Below the pieces are notes generated by a model. The model saw only the letters and a list, made by a program, of their open reading frames with translations, did no database searches and was not told where the DNA came from. Of a stretch of 64,000 nucleotides of DNA, positions 26,719-35,436 are shown in pieces. Each line of letters starts with the position of its first letter. Positions within the stretch are counted from its first letter, which is position 1. Both the position numbers and the translations under genes were made by a program. The stretch comes from an uncultured Bacteroidales bacterium (GTDB taxonomy: Bacteria > Bacteroidota > Bacteroidia > Bacteroidales > Muribaculaceae): contig CACZHT010000002.1 of assembly GCA_902781045.1 (NCBI GenBank), forward strand, positions 140,918-204,917, in the 5' to 3' direction.

Positions 26719-27648
26719 TTAGATAAGACGTTTGCGTTTAAGATAGATATAGATGAGCACCGACAGGATGGCCGAGAGCAAGAGGGCGAACAGGAACCCC
26801 CAAGCCCATGCCTCCATGCCGTTGGGCACGTTCATGCCATAGAAGCCCGCGATGCCGGTGGGCACCATGAGGATGATGGTGATGACGGTGAGTGTGCGCA
26901 TGATCACATTCATGTTGTTGCCGATGATCGATGAGTAGGACGACTGCTGCCGGTCGAGAATCTGGCTGTAGATGTTGGCCGTGTCATAGGCCTGTTGCAT
27001 CTCGATATCGACGTCATAGAGCAAGTCCTCGTCAAATGCCGCTGTGCGCAAGCGTTTTTTGAGTCGCATGAGCACCACCTCGTTGCCTCGCAACGAAGTG
27101 ATGAAATAAATCAAGTACTTACCCAGCCCCATCATCCTGAGCAGCTCGTCGTTGTCCATCGACTTCTCGAGTCGGTCCTCAACACTCTTCATCATGATGT
27201 TCATCTGCTTGAGATACTTGAGATACCACACCGAGCTGGACAGCAAGATGGAGAGCACCATGTCCATGCCACGCCGTTCGGGCTGGCGGCGCCGGTTGCT
27301 CCACTGCACAAAGTCGTCGAGCACCTCGTTGTCAAAGTAGCTCACGGTGATGAACACCTCGCCGCGCATGAGCACCGCCAACGGGCGCGTGTGAAATTCC
27401 GGCTCGCCATCGGCATCAATGCTGCGGCTGGGTATGCGCACAATCACAGCCAGCCACTGGTCTTCCTCGTCGACTCGCGGACGCTCATCGGCATCCTCGG
27501 CATCGTGCACAAAGTCGAGCGGAGCCTGCCAGCGGCTCTCGAGCAAAGCCAGCTCGTCGGGCGTCGGATTGTCGACCTTGATCCAGGCATGGGACTCCCA
27601 TTCATCGGCCTGAATGTAGCACGCATCATATTTCCAGTAAGTAATCAT
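26719..27648 (-). CDS. corA: CorA-family magnesium/divalent cation channel
   Basis: A 309-residue protein with a large cytoplasmic N-terminal domain and two C-terminal membrane helices. The selectivity signature GMN is at residues 271-273 (GFYGMNVPNG), right after the first helix, and the C-terminus is basic (LKRKRLI), as in the family. It forms a pentameric channel for Mg2+ and related ions across the inner membrane. It begins 24 bp after the patatin gene. Mg2+ is the usual substrate; Co2+, Ni2+ or Zn2+ variants cannot be excluded. Confidence 0.93.
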   Translation of the reverse strand: MITYWKYDACYIQADEWESHAWIKVDNPTPDELALLESRWQAPLDFVHDAEDADERPRVDEEDQWLAVIVRIPSRSIDADGEPEFHTRPLAVLMRGEVFITVSYFDNEVLDDFVQWSNRRRQPERRGMDMVLSILLSSSVWYLKYLKQMNIMMKSVEDRLEKSMDNDELLRMMGLGKYLIYFITSLRGNEVVLMRLKKRLRTAAFDEDLLYDVDIEMQQAYDTANIYSQILDRQQSSYSSIIGNNMNVIMRTLTVITIILMVPTGIAGFYGMNVPNGMEAWAWGFLFALLLSAILSVLIYIYLKRKRLI

Positions 27649-27672
27649 AAGATGAAAAGGAATAAAAGCTGG

Positions 27673-29727
27673 TCAGAAGTCGTAGCCCAACGACACAAAG
27701 AAATTGACGCGGTGGGTGTAGCTGTTCCAACCCAATGACGCACCGAGGGGACCGACTATGCCGCTGTTGTAAAAATAAGCCACCCGCGCGCCCCACAAAG
27801 GCTTGCGGTCGAAGATGCGGTCCAGCTTGTCGTTGTGCTCGGTGACACTGCCGTCGAGCAACAGATAATGCTGCCCTGTGATGCGCTGTTGCAGGCGCAG
27901 CGACGCGCTGATCAGTTTCGAGTCAAAGAACTCGCTGTGCCCCACCCCGGCCATGGGCAACTGTTGAGGGAAATACTTGCCCCAAGTCATGCCGCCGGCC
28001 ACGTTGCTGGCCATGATGGGAACATCGTCGCCATAGAGCAACCGGCCCTGCACCCCCGGACGCACCTGTGTGCCACGCGCCAGCGAGATAGTGGTCTGCC
28101 ACATGGCCGCTACAGCACTGAAGCCGCTGTGCCCGCGCCACTGCGACATGTTGTCGGTGTAGTAGGCATAGCTGGCCTCGACCCGTGTGCCACGGGTGGT
28201 GAAGTAGTGGCGGTCCTCGCTGTTGTATCGCACCCGCGCATGATAGTTATAGTAGTGCACATTGCGGTCAAACGTGTGGACACTATGCTCGTTGTGCAGG
28301 CTGCCGAAGACGTGATAGTGTTCCCAACCCAGCCCCAGCTCGCAGTCGAAGTTCATGGCATCCAGGCCGAAGAGCTTGGCATCTGCCCGCTGGTAGAGCA
28401 TCGACAAGTTGTCGCTGCGCCTGCCTCGCGTGTAGAGGTCGCTGTATTTGTACCACAACTCATAGCTCAGTCCCATGTGCCTCCAGGGGCGCGGCTGGAA
28501 GTCAAACCCCAGACGCAACATCGATCGCAATCCCAGCCGCAGGGTCAAGTCCAGCTCCTTGCGCCGCTTACCCGGCAAGAAATATCTGCTATTGAGCTGT
28601 GCGGCCACGATGTCCTCGTTGTCAAAGCGCAACCCTAACGATGCCTCGGTGGTGCCGGGCTCGTGTGTGTCGACCAACCCGCGCCGCTCGTCATCCGGGG
28701 CTTTGAGGTGGTCGATGTCACGCAGGTGCATGGCAGTGCCGCCTGCGGGCAACGGGCCAACCTGCGACTTGAGCAGCAAGAGCGAATCCATCTTCTCACG
28801 AGTGGCCTCCTCGCCCCGCGCCAGCAGGGTGTTGATGGCACCGCGGGTGAAGCTGCCACTGGTATAGCCCCTGACAGGCACACGCACCAGCAGGTCGCAA
28901 TGCTTCTCATTGTCGCGGGCACGTCGGCTCACGTCGCTGCCGGCCGACCGTTCCATCACGTCCATGAGTGTGCGGTACTCCTTGTCGGTGCCTAGCCCCA
29001 GGTCGAACTTGACCCCGATGACGATGTCCGCCCCCAAGCGGCGAGCCACATCGGCGGCAAAGTTGTTCTTTGCCCCACCGTCGACAAGCACCATGTCGCC
29101 CATGTGCACCGGTGTGAACACACCCGGAATCGACATGCTCGCCCGTATGCTTCGCACCAGCGAGCCGTGGGTCAGCACCACCTCTCTGTCGGTGACCAAG
29201 TCGGTGGCCACACAGGCAAACTGCCTCGGCAGGTCGCGCAAGAAGTTAATGCTGTCGGTGTAGCCTTGCAGATAGTAGGCGAACGTCTTCTCGACATTTG
29301 TGCCGCGAATCAGCCCACCGGGCTGAGGGTCGACGCTGCCGCGCACATAGAAGTCGCGCTCGTAGATGTAGGTGTTGAGTGCCTCGCGCTCGGACAGCGT
29401 GTTGTGCCAGTAGTTGCCACGGTCCAGAAAGAGCTCGGCCCAGTCCATAGTGCGAAACATCGTGGCGATGTCCTGGCTGTCGTATCCCACACTGTAGAGT
29501 GCGCCCACAATGCTGCCCATGCTGGTGCCCACCACCATGTCGACGGGCAGTCCGGCCTCCTCGATGACCTTGAGCGCACCCACATGAATGGCTCCAAAGG
29601 CTCCGCCACCGCTCAGCACCACGGCCACCTTCTTGCGGCCCTGCACACTGTCGTGTGCCGCCGTCTGCGCCATCAGAGGCCACACCACCAGTGACAGCAG
29701 TAGTGTCAATAGCATCTTTCTCGTCAT
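27673..29727 (-). CDS. Patatin-like phospholipase with outer-membrane barrel
   Basis: A 684-residue exported protein, signal peptide ending PLMAQ. Residues about 32-230 are the patatin domain with oxyanion loop SGGGAFGA (39-46), nucleophile Ser69 in GTSMG and catalytic Asp216 in DGG. The rest includes a POTRA-like linker and a C-terminal beta-barrel with alternating aromatic strands (LGLGWEHYHVFG, HYYNYHARVRYNS) ending in FFVSLGYDF with terminal Phe. This is the layout of PlpD-like, type Vd autotransported phospholipases, common in Bacteroidetes. First gene of the operon with CorA; minus-strand -7 box TAATTTTG at 29756-29763. Confidence 0.9.
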   Translation of the reverse strand: MTRKMLLTLLLSLVVWPLMAQTAAHDSVQGRKKVAVVLSGGGAFGAIHVGALKVIEEAGLPVDMVVGTSMGSIVGALYSVGYDSQDIATMFRTMDWAELFLDRGNYWHNTLSEREALNTYIYERDFYVRGSVDPQPGGLIRGTNVEKTFAYYLQGYTDSINFLRDLPRQFACVATDLVTDREVVLTHGSLVRSIRASMSIPGVFTPVHMGDMVLVDGGAKNNFAADVARRLGADIVIGVKFDLGLGTDKEYRTLMDVMERSAGSDVSRRARDNEKHCDLLVRVPVRGYTSGSFTRGAINTLLARGEEATREKMDSLLLLKSQVGPLPAGGTAMHLRDIDHLKAPDDERRGLVDTHEPGTTEASLGLRFDNEDIVAAQLNSRYFLPGKRRKELDLTLRLGLRSMLRLGFDFQPRPWRHMGLSYELWYKYSDLYTRGRRSDNLSMLYQRADAKLFGLDAMNFDCELGLGWEHYHVFGSLHNEHSVHTFDRNVHYYNYHARVRYNSEDRHYFTTRGTRVEASYAYYTDNMSQWRGHSGFSAVAAMWQTTISLARGTQVRPGVQGRLLYGDDVPIMASNVAGGMTWGKYFPQQLPMAGVGHSEFFDSKLISASLRLQQRITGQHYLLLDGSVTEHNDKLDRIFDRKPLWGARVAYFYNSGIVGPLGASLGWNSYTHRVNFFVSLGYDF

Positions 29728-29820
29728 GCGTTGTCTGTATAAATTATTGCCTGTGCAAAATTACTACTATTTTCTGAATGTCACAACATCGAGCCAACTT
29801 TCATGACGAAAAGTCACAAA

Positions 29821-29860
29821 TGCAGAAGACCCACCAGGCTGACTTGGCGGGTCTTCTGCA
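29821..29860 (-). terminator. Hairpin terminator of the cupin gene
   Basis: A stem of about 12 bp plus a short extension after one mismatch (TGCAGAAGACCC pairing with GGGTCTTCTGCA) lies about 20 bp beyond the cupin stop. Confidence 0.65.
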
Positions 29861-29881
29861 ATCATTGGCAGTGGTGTTACC

Positions 29882-30292
29882 TTACATCTTGTTCTCGTGC
29901 TCGGTAATCTCGGCATCACCCTGAGTGTACTGGTTCAGCGAGCCTTCCTTGGCCTGAATGCAGATGTAGGTCATCGGCTCAGCCGAGGTGCACTTGATGT
30001 TTCGGTCGCAGTTGGTGGCCACGCGCACCACCGACCCCTCGGCGATATCAAATGCCTCATCACCCACCTGGAAACGTCCGGCACCGGTGAGGATGATGTA
30101 GTTCTCCTCATTCTCCTTGTGGCTGTGATAGAAGGGCACGGCCACACCCGTGGGCAGCGTGCCGAATGAAATCTCACACGACGTGGCACCCACCACATCC
30201 TTAACAAACTGTTTTCCCTCAAAGCCGTTCAGTCGGCCAACCGAGGTGTGGGCGAACTTGTCGCCACTGTTGAGAACTTTTAATTCGCTCAT
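29882..30292 (-). CDS. Small cupin-domain protein
   Basis: A 136-residue single-domain cupin with the first metal-binding motif HSHKENEENYIIL (His56, His58 and an acidic ligand about residue 63) and the paired Gly-rich turn TGAGRFQVGDEAF. The second motif region (SVVRVATNCDRNIKC) lacks an obvious His, so metal binding may be partial. Function is not predictable from the fold; small stand-alone cupins are often stress-linked. It is divergent from an HxlR regulator whose promoter overlaps its own, which suggests the regulator controls it. Confidence 0.85.
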   Translation of the reverse strand: MSELKVLNSGDKFAHTSVGRLNGFEGKQFVKDVVGATSCEISFGTLPTGVAVPFYHSHKENEENYIILTGAGRFQVGDEAFDIAEGSVVRVATNCDRNIKCTSAEPMTYICIQAKEGSLNQYTQGDAEITEHENKM

Positions 30293-30295
30293 TGT

Positions 30296-30364
30296 TTTGC
30301 TTGGTTAAAATTTTGTAGTAACTTTGCGGCGCAAAACCGCTTTATTTTTGACACTGCAAAGTTA
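30296..30364. promoter_or_regulatory. Interlocked divergent promoters of the cupin and HxlR genes
   Basis: Plus strand: TTTG at 30296-30299, 19 bp, TAACTTTG at 30319-30326, reading toward hxlR. Minus strand: TAACTTTG at 30357-30364 with a CTTG 20 bp upstream (30385-30388), reading toward the cupin gene. The plus -33 box almost touches the cupin start codon. The two transcripts would overlap in their leaders. Confidence 0.7.
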
Positions 30365-30436
30365 GGCCAACTTTTTGACCTGTGCAAGAAGTAACCCAGC
30401 GGTAAGGCAGTAACATTGAGGTAACTATTATTGACA

Positions 30437-30796
30437 ATGAGCACATTACCATTAAAAGAAAATTTAGAAAAATATACTCACATCGATTCTTGCCCCATCC
30501 GCAACGTGTTGTCGCGGTTCTCGGGCAAGTGGCCACTGCTCATTCTGTGCGTGCTTGCAGAGAATGAGTCCACTCGATTCAATGCCATCGGAAAGGCTAT
30601 CCCCGACATTTCGTCAAAGGTATTGAGCGACACCCTCAAGAGCCTGGAGCGCGACGGTATGGTCAGTCGCCACCTGTATGCCGAGATTCCACCCCGCGTT
30701 GAGTATTCGCTCACTGACATGGGCAGGAGCCTGATGCCCATCATGGGTCAGCTCATCGGTTGGGCGCTCAACCACTTCGACCGCTTCAATCATTGA
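30437..30796 (+). CDS. HxlR-family winged-helix transcriptional regulator
   Basis: A 119-residue regulator with the HxlR pattern: CPIRNVLSRFSGKWPLLILCVL, then RFNAIGKAIPDISSKVLSDTLKSL (recognition helix), then ERDGMVSRHLYAEIPPRVEYSL (wing). Cys near the N-terminus (SCPI) is the redox or electrophile-sensing cysteine of several family members such as HypR and QorR. ATG at 30437 is chosen two codons after a TTG. It is divergent from a cupin gene, the usual layout for a regulator and its target. It converges on the flavin-binding gene with only 14 bp between stops. Confidence 0.9.
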   Translation: MSTLPLKENLEKYTHIDSCPIRNVLSRFSGKWPLLILCVLAENESTRFNAIGKAIPDISSKVLSDTLKSLERDGMVSRHLYAEIPPRVEYSLTDMGRSLMPIMGQLIGWALNHFDRFNH

Positions 30797-30810
30797 CATC
30801 CCAGCCTGCC

Positions 30811-31314
30811 CTATTGATGGGGTTGCACCAACTCGATAGCTTCTTTACCGGTCAGATGCTCAATTTCCAGACAGATGATGAGCATGTGGTCGAAACCGTG
30901 CTTCAACTCGTTCTGTAAGGCCTCATCGTTGTTGGGGTTATATCGGTTGCCCAGCATCCGCGCCACTGCCATCCGCTCGGCTTCATCCTCGATGATAAAA
31001 ATCCGGCCAAAGGCAATCACACTGCGAAAATAGGTGGTGTACTTCTCGGGCTTGACATCGTCACGGTCGATGACGCAGAACGATGCCTTGTCGCAGCGTC
31101 TGATGGCATCAACCTTGTGACCCGTCATTGCGCTGTGAAAGTATAGTTTACCGTCACTGTAGACATAGCTCAAGGGCACGGCATAGGGGTAGCCGTTATC
31201 GCCCAGCAATGCCAGCGTGCCCGACGTGGCTTGCCGCAAAATGGCGACGGTCTGCTCCGATGCCAGTTGCTGGCGAATGCGGCGCATTTCTCTGAATTGT
31301 TTGTTTTGTTCCAT
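30811..31314 (-). CDS. Pyridoxamine 5'-phosphate oxidase-like flavin-binding protein
   Basis: A 167-residue protein of the split-barrel FMN-binding family (NimA-like). Typical segments are GTLALLGDNGYPYAVPLSYVY, then KLYFHSAMTGHKVDAIRR and SFCVIDRD. The family reduces nitro compounds or other substrates with FMN, or binds heme. The start MEQNKQFREMRR at 31314 lies 5 bp after the SMR gene stop; in-frame starts further upstream would overlap that gene. Co-transcription with a multidrug pump suggests a detoxification pair. Confidence 0.85.
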   Translation of the reverse strand: MEQNKQFREMRRIRQQLASEQTVAILRQATSGTLALLGDNGYPYAVPLSYVYSDGKLYFHSAMTGHKVDAIRRCDKASFCVIDRDDVKPEKYTTYFRSVIAFGRIFIIEDEAERMAVARMLGNRYNPNNDEALQNELKHGFDHMLIICLEIEHLTGKEAIELVQPHQ

Positions 31315-31319
31315 GAGAT

Positions 31320-31652
31320 TCACGACAATGTTTTGAGCCCGACAATCGAGCAAATGAGCGTGGTGATGAAAAACAATCGCCAGAAGGTGGCCGGCTCGTT
31401 AAAAAACACGATGCCCACAATCACCGTTCCCACCGCCCCAATGCCGGTCCACACAGGATAAGCCGTGCCGATGGGCATGGACTGTATCACCCGAGCCAAC
31501 AGTCCCATACTGACAAATGTAAACACAAGGAAGCCGCCCATCCAGCAGAACCACTGAAACCCTTCGACCGACCGGGCACGTCCCAGACAATAGGTGAACC
31601 CCACCTCGCAGAGGCCGGCAATCACCAGTAAAAACCAATTTATCATTGACAT
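31320..31652 (-). CDS. Small multidrug resistance (SMR) family transporter
   Basis: A 110-residue inner-membrane protein with four helices. It has the SMR pattern: LLVIAGLCEVGFTYCLG (with the essential membrane Glu), then IQSMPIGTAYPVWTGIGAVG and IVGIVFFNEPATFWRLFF. Family members export quaternary cations or guanidinium in exchange for protons. The Glu-rich first helix fits either the EmrE-like or Gdx branch. ATG at 31652, or 31646, is preferred over a polar upstream extension. A minus-strand -7 box (TATCTTTG, 31708-31715) precedes it. Confidence 0.88.
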   Translation of the reverse strand: MSMINWFLLVIAGLCEVGFTYCLGRARSVEGFQWFCWMGGFLVFTFVSMGLLARVIQSMPIGTAYPVWTGIGAVGTVIVGIVFFNEPATFWRLFFITTLICSIVGLKTLS

Positions 31653-31824
31653 CAAGATGCCTGTTGAGGGCTGCAGCAAAATTCCGGCGTCTCCTGCTAA
31701 GGCTCGGCAAAGATACACATTTTTTGCCACACAGCCACACACTCGTCCCTGATTATGTCGCCAGTCAGCCGCATGGGAACCACCTTTTTGCAGCCAACGA
31801 CTTGCCCATAAGCACAATTTGCAC

Positions 31825-31832
31825 TATCTTTG
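31825..31832 (+). promoter_or_regulatory. -7 box of the transglutaminase gene
   Basis: TATCTTTG, 33 bp before the ATG at 31866. No well-spaced TTTG is visible upstream. Confidence 0.55.
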
Positions 31833-31865
31833 CACAATGATTGACAAAAGTTGATGGATAGAACT

Positions 31866-34316
31866 ATGAACAAATACCTGTTATCTCTGATCTGCATGTT
31901 GTGCTTCGCTTCGGGCCTTGCCCAGACAGCGAGCGAGTATGTCGACTTTCTGTACGAGGGCATGCCCTTGCCCGACCGCACCGACTACAGCCGCGCCTTC
32001 TATGAGCGCAACGTCGAGCTGTCGCTTGAGGCCCGGCGCGACATGCCGTGGGGCGCAGTGGTGCCCGAGCGCGAGTTCCGCCACTTTGTGGTGCCCGTGC
32101 GTGTCAACAACGAGCATCTGGATGGTAGCCGCGAGGTGTTCTACAACCAACTCAAGCCCCGTGTCGAGCACTTGTCGATGCGCGAGGCCATTCTCGAGGT
32201 CAACCACTGGTGCCACGAGCATGTGACCTACCGGCCCAGCGACGCACGCACCAGCAGCCCGCTGGCCACGGTGCGCACGGCTTATGGCCGCTGCGGCGAG
32301 GAGTCGACCCTGCTGGTGGCCGCTCTGCGCTCGGTGGGCATCCCGGCCCGGCAGGTCTACACGCCCCGCTGGGCGCACACCGACGACAATCATGCCTGGG
32401 TCGAGGCCTGGGCCGAGGACGGGTGGCACTTCTTGGGTGCCTGCGAGCCCGAGCCGGTGTTGGACCTGGGTTGGTTCAACGAGAGCGCCAGCCGCGCCAT
32501 GCTCATGCACACCAAGGTCTTCGGCCGCCACTACGACGGGCCCGAGGAGGTGGTGAGCCAGACCGATTGCTACACCGAGATCAACGTCACCGGCAATTAC
32601 GCCCCCACCGCGCGGCTCGACGTCACTGTGCTTGACCGGCAGGGCCATCCCGCCAGTGGGGCACTGGTCGAGTTCAAGCTCTATAACTACGCCGAGTTCT
32701 ACACCGTGGCCCAGAAGGCCGCCGACTCTCAGGGACGCACCTATCTCACCGCCGGCCTGGGCGACCTGCTGGTGTGGGCCTCGCATGACGGGCAGATGGC
32801 AGTGAAACACGTCTCGGTGGGACGTGACAAGAGTGTCACCCTGCATCTGGGGGCAGATGCCCTGCCCGAGGCCATGCGCTATGACATCACTCCGCCCCGT
32901 GCCAGCGGTCAGCTGCCCATGGTGACCGAGGCACAACGCAACGAGAACAACCGCCGTCTGGCCGTGGAGGACAGCATCCGCCATGCTTATGAGGCCACGA
33001 TGCCCGTCGAGGCCTGGCGCGGTAACCACCATACCATCCAGCGATTCCTCGACGAGGCCCCCAACCGCCTGATGGCCGAGAAGTTGCTCAGTGTCATCTC
33101 GGCCAAGGACCTGCGCGACATCGAGTTGGCAGTGCTCAAGGACAACCAGGTGTCACGCACCAACACCAGCGACATCTATCTGCGCTATGTGCTCAATCCG
33201 CGCGTCGAGAACGAGTGGCTCACACCCTACAAGGCCCCGTTGCGTCAGCAGCTGGCCGGTCTCAAGAGCCCAGCCCAGCTGGTACGCTGGTGCGACAAGC
33301 GCATCACAGTCCTGTCCGAGAGCCGCAGCGAGGATGGGCACCTGCATGGCCCCAATCCGCAGGGCCTACGCATGGAGCCACTGAGCGTGCTGCGCGAAGG
33401 CAAGACTGATGAGCTGGGACGCAAAATCTTCTTTGTCTCGGCAGCACGCAGTCTGGGCTGGCCGGCACGCATCAACGAGGTGGACGGACGCCTGCAGTAC
33501 TATCAGAACGGTCGCTGGCAGGACGTGACCTTCGGCAAGCAGCAACCCACCCCGGCCACAGCCCAGACACACAGGCTGGAGCTGACCTACAATAACCCGT
33601 CGCCCTACGTCGACGACCCGAAGTACTATATCCACTTCACGCTGAGCCGCATTGAGGACGGACGCGCCCAGCTGCTCACCTATCCCGAGGAAGCCACCTG
33701 GGCCAACGACTTCAAGTCGAGCGTGCCACTCGAGCCGGGCGACTACCTGCTCACCACCGGCACGCGCATGGCCAGCGGCAAGGTGCTTGCACGGCTCAGC
33801 CGGTTCACCATCGACAAGTATGACATTTCGCTGGGGCTGCAACTGCTCGATGACGAGCAGGACTTGCAGGTCATCGGCAGCCTCAACGCCGAGGACATCT
33901 ATCATGACCTGGCCACCGACGATGACCGTAGTCTGCTCTCGACCGTGGGGCGCGGCTACTATGTCGTGGCCATCGTGGCTCCCAACCACGAGCCAACCAA
34001 CCACACCCTGCGCGACATCAGTGCCTACAAGGCCGAGTTTGAGCAGTGGGGACGCAAGATGGTGCTGCTGCTAGAGAGCGACGATGCGGCTCGCCGCTTC
34101 AACTATGGTGAGTTCGGCTCGCTGCCCTCGACGGTGGTGTGGGGTGTGGACCGCGGCGGTAAGATCCTGAGCGAGATACGCCAGCAGATGAAGCTCACCA
34201 GCGACGCACTGCCTGTGTTTGTGGTGTGCGACTCGTTCAACCGCGTGGTGCATGTGCAGCAGGGCTACACCATCAATCTGGGCGAGCAGCTGCTCAAGGT
34301 CATCAAGAAGCTGTGA
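31866..34316 (+). CDS. Exported transglutaminase-like protein with multiple C-terminal domains
   Basis: An 816-residue protein, signal peptide ending GLAQ (residue 20). The transglutaminase-like core spans about residues 60-195: Cys143 in YGRCGEESTLL and His176 in DDNHAWVEAW; the third residue of the triad is not obvious (ACEPEP follows the usual position). Residues about 250-330 form a carboxypeptidase-regulatory-like sandwich (VTVLDRQGHPASGALVEF). A second transglutaminase-like segment without clear catalytic residues is near 510-560. The last about 150 residues have a thioredoxin-like cast without a CxxC. Possible protease or cross-linking role at the cell surface; substrate unknown. Confidence 0.8.
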   Translation: MNKYLLSLICMLCFASGLAQTASEYVDFLYEGMPLPDRTDYSRAFYERNVELSLEARRDMPWGAVVPEREFRHFVVPVRVNNEHLDGSREVFYNQLKPRVEHLSMREAILEVNHWCHEHVTYRPSDARTSSPLATVRTAYGRCGEESTLLVAALRSVGIPARQVYTPRWAHTDDNHAWVEAWAEDGWHFLGACEPEPVLDLGWFNESASRAMLMHTKVFGRHYDGPEEVVSQTDCYTEINVTGNYAPTARLDVTVLDRQGHPASGALVEFKLYNYAEFYTVAQKAADSQGRTYLTAGLGDLLVWASHDGQMAVKHVSVGRDKSVTLHLGADALPEAMRYDITPPRASGQLPMVTEAQRNENNRRLAVEDSIRHAYEATMPVEAWRGNHHTIQRFLDEAPNRLMAEKLLSVISAKDLRDIELAVLKDNQVSRTNTSDIYLRYVLNPRVENEWLTPYKAPLRQQLAGLKSPAQLVRWCDKRITVLSESRSEDGHLHGPNPQGLRMEPLSVLREGKTDELGRKIFFVSAARSLGWPARINEVDGRLQYYQNGRWQDVTFGKQQPTPATAQTHRLELTYNNPSPYVDDPKYYIHFTLSRIEDGRAQLLTYPEEATWANDFKSSVPLEPGDYLLTTGTRMASGKVLARLSRFTIDKYDISLGLQLLDDEQDLQVIGSLNAEDIYHDLATDDDRSLLSTVGRGYYVVAIVAPNHEPTNHTLRDISAYKAEFEQWGRKMVLLLESDDAARRFNYGEFGSLPSTVVWGVDRGGKILSEIRQQMKLTSDALPVFVVCDSFNRVVHVQQGYTINLGEQLLKVIKKL

Positions 34317-34346
34317 TTCGCAGTTGTCACGATTTTTATCACGAAT
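34316..34346 (-). repeat. Dispersed copy of the 17-kb repeat unit
   Basis: Read on the minus strand, AATTCGTGATAAAAATCGTG and then ACAACTGCGAAT match the core of the tandem array at 17069-17290 at most positions. It begins in the stop codon of the transglutaminase gene. A GC-rich shadow of the motif recurs at about 34422-34437 (TTTCGCGGTTATT). Confidence 0.6.
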
Positions 34347-34448
34347 TTGAGAATTATCGTTTTTTTCCAGTAATTCAATGTTTTTAAGACATAAGAACAC
34401 AAGGACAAAAGCTTTCGCGGGAGTTTCGCGGTTATTAAAGACTTAACA

Positions 34449-35417
34449 ATGAACAGCAAGCATTCTATACTGGACATTCCGTTCAATCAGCTCCTGTCGC
34501 GCGACCGCATGGCCATCATGGGATGTGCTATGCTGGTCATCATGCTCTTTCATCAGGAGTTCTTCAGGGGCAACCTGCTGGTCGACGCATTCCACCTGTG
34601 CGGCTTCTGGGGTGTGGACATCTTCCTGCTCATCTCGGGCTTTGGGCTAGCGCACTCGTTGCGCAAGCACTCCATCACCACCTACTACCGCAACCGCTTT
34701 GTGCGGCTGCTCCCGTCGTGCGTCCTGGTCGGGAGCGCCAAACTGGCCCTGTCGCACCTCGGTTTCACCGAGCTGACCAGCAACAACGTGTTGCTGCAGG
34801 TCACCAGCCTGTACATGTGGTATATTTTCGCCATCGTGATCTATTACCTGCTGGCTCCGTTCATCTTCCGCGCCCTCAACCGATTTGGCATTTGGGTGCT
34901 GGTTGCAACCTGTGTCGTGGCCTTTGCTTGCACATTCCTTCCTTACAGCCACTATCCCGGCCCCATTAGTTTCTTCTTCAAGTGGGTGCCGGGGCGGCTG
35001 CCGGTGTTTGTCCTGGGCATGTACATGGCCATCCATCCGCTGTGCCTGTCCAACAAGCAGTTGCTCGTGGGTGGTGGCATCCTCTTCGTGACATGTCTCA
35101 TCTTGCGTGTAGCCCACATCAGGACACACCTCAACCTCACGCTGCTGGCACTGGCCGTCCCGGCGATGTGCATCGCCGGCAGCTATGTCAAGGCTACACT
35201 CGACAGAGTGCGGTGCGGCAGCGTACTCGAGTTTCTGGGCAAGTATTCGCTGGAAATCTACCTGTGGCACGGCTTCATCTTCGCCAACATGCACAAGAAT
35301 GCCATGTTTGCCGGCATTCCCGCCGCGCTCAACATGGCACTCGCAGTCGCAGTGTCACTCACCTTGGCTTATGTCACCCATTGGCTGGCCGGCAAGATAG
35401 GCCAGCTAGTCAAATAA
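34449..35417 (+). CDS. Acyltransferase family 3 membrane protein
   Basis: A 322-residue integral membrane protein with about ten hydrophobic segments. The catalytic signature is the membrane-edge His in MLFHQEFF and the paired FWGVDIFLLISGFGLA, typical of Acyl_transf_3 (OafA/ExoZ) O-acetyltransferases. It lacks an SGNH domain. Such enzymes add acetyl or other acyl groups to surface polysaccharide. The neighbours do not identify the acceptor. Confidence 0.88.
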   Translation: MNSKHSILDIPFNQLLSRDRMAIMGCAMLVIMLFHQEFFRGNLLVDAFHLCGFWGVDIFLLISGFGLAHSLRKHSITTYYRNRFVRLLPSCVLVGSAKLALSHLGFTELTSNNVLLQVTSLYMWYIFAIVIYYLLAPFIFRALNRFGIWVLVATCVVAFACTFLPYSHYPGPISFFFKWVPGRLPVFVLGMYMAIHPLCLSNKQLLVGGGILFVTCLILRVAHIRTHLNLTLLALAVPAMCIAGSYVKATLDRVRCGSVLEFLGKYSLEIYLWHGFIFANMHKNAMFAGIPAALNMALAVAVSLTLAYVTHWLAGKIGQLVK

Positions 35418-35436
35418 TCCGCACTCCCAAAGAAAA

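Noticed and set aside
25886..29727. Secretion-effector function for the patatin operon
   Set aside because: The patatin has its own barrel (type Vd pattern); no type VI genes are present, so an effector role has no support.
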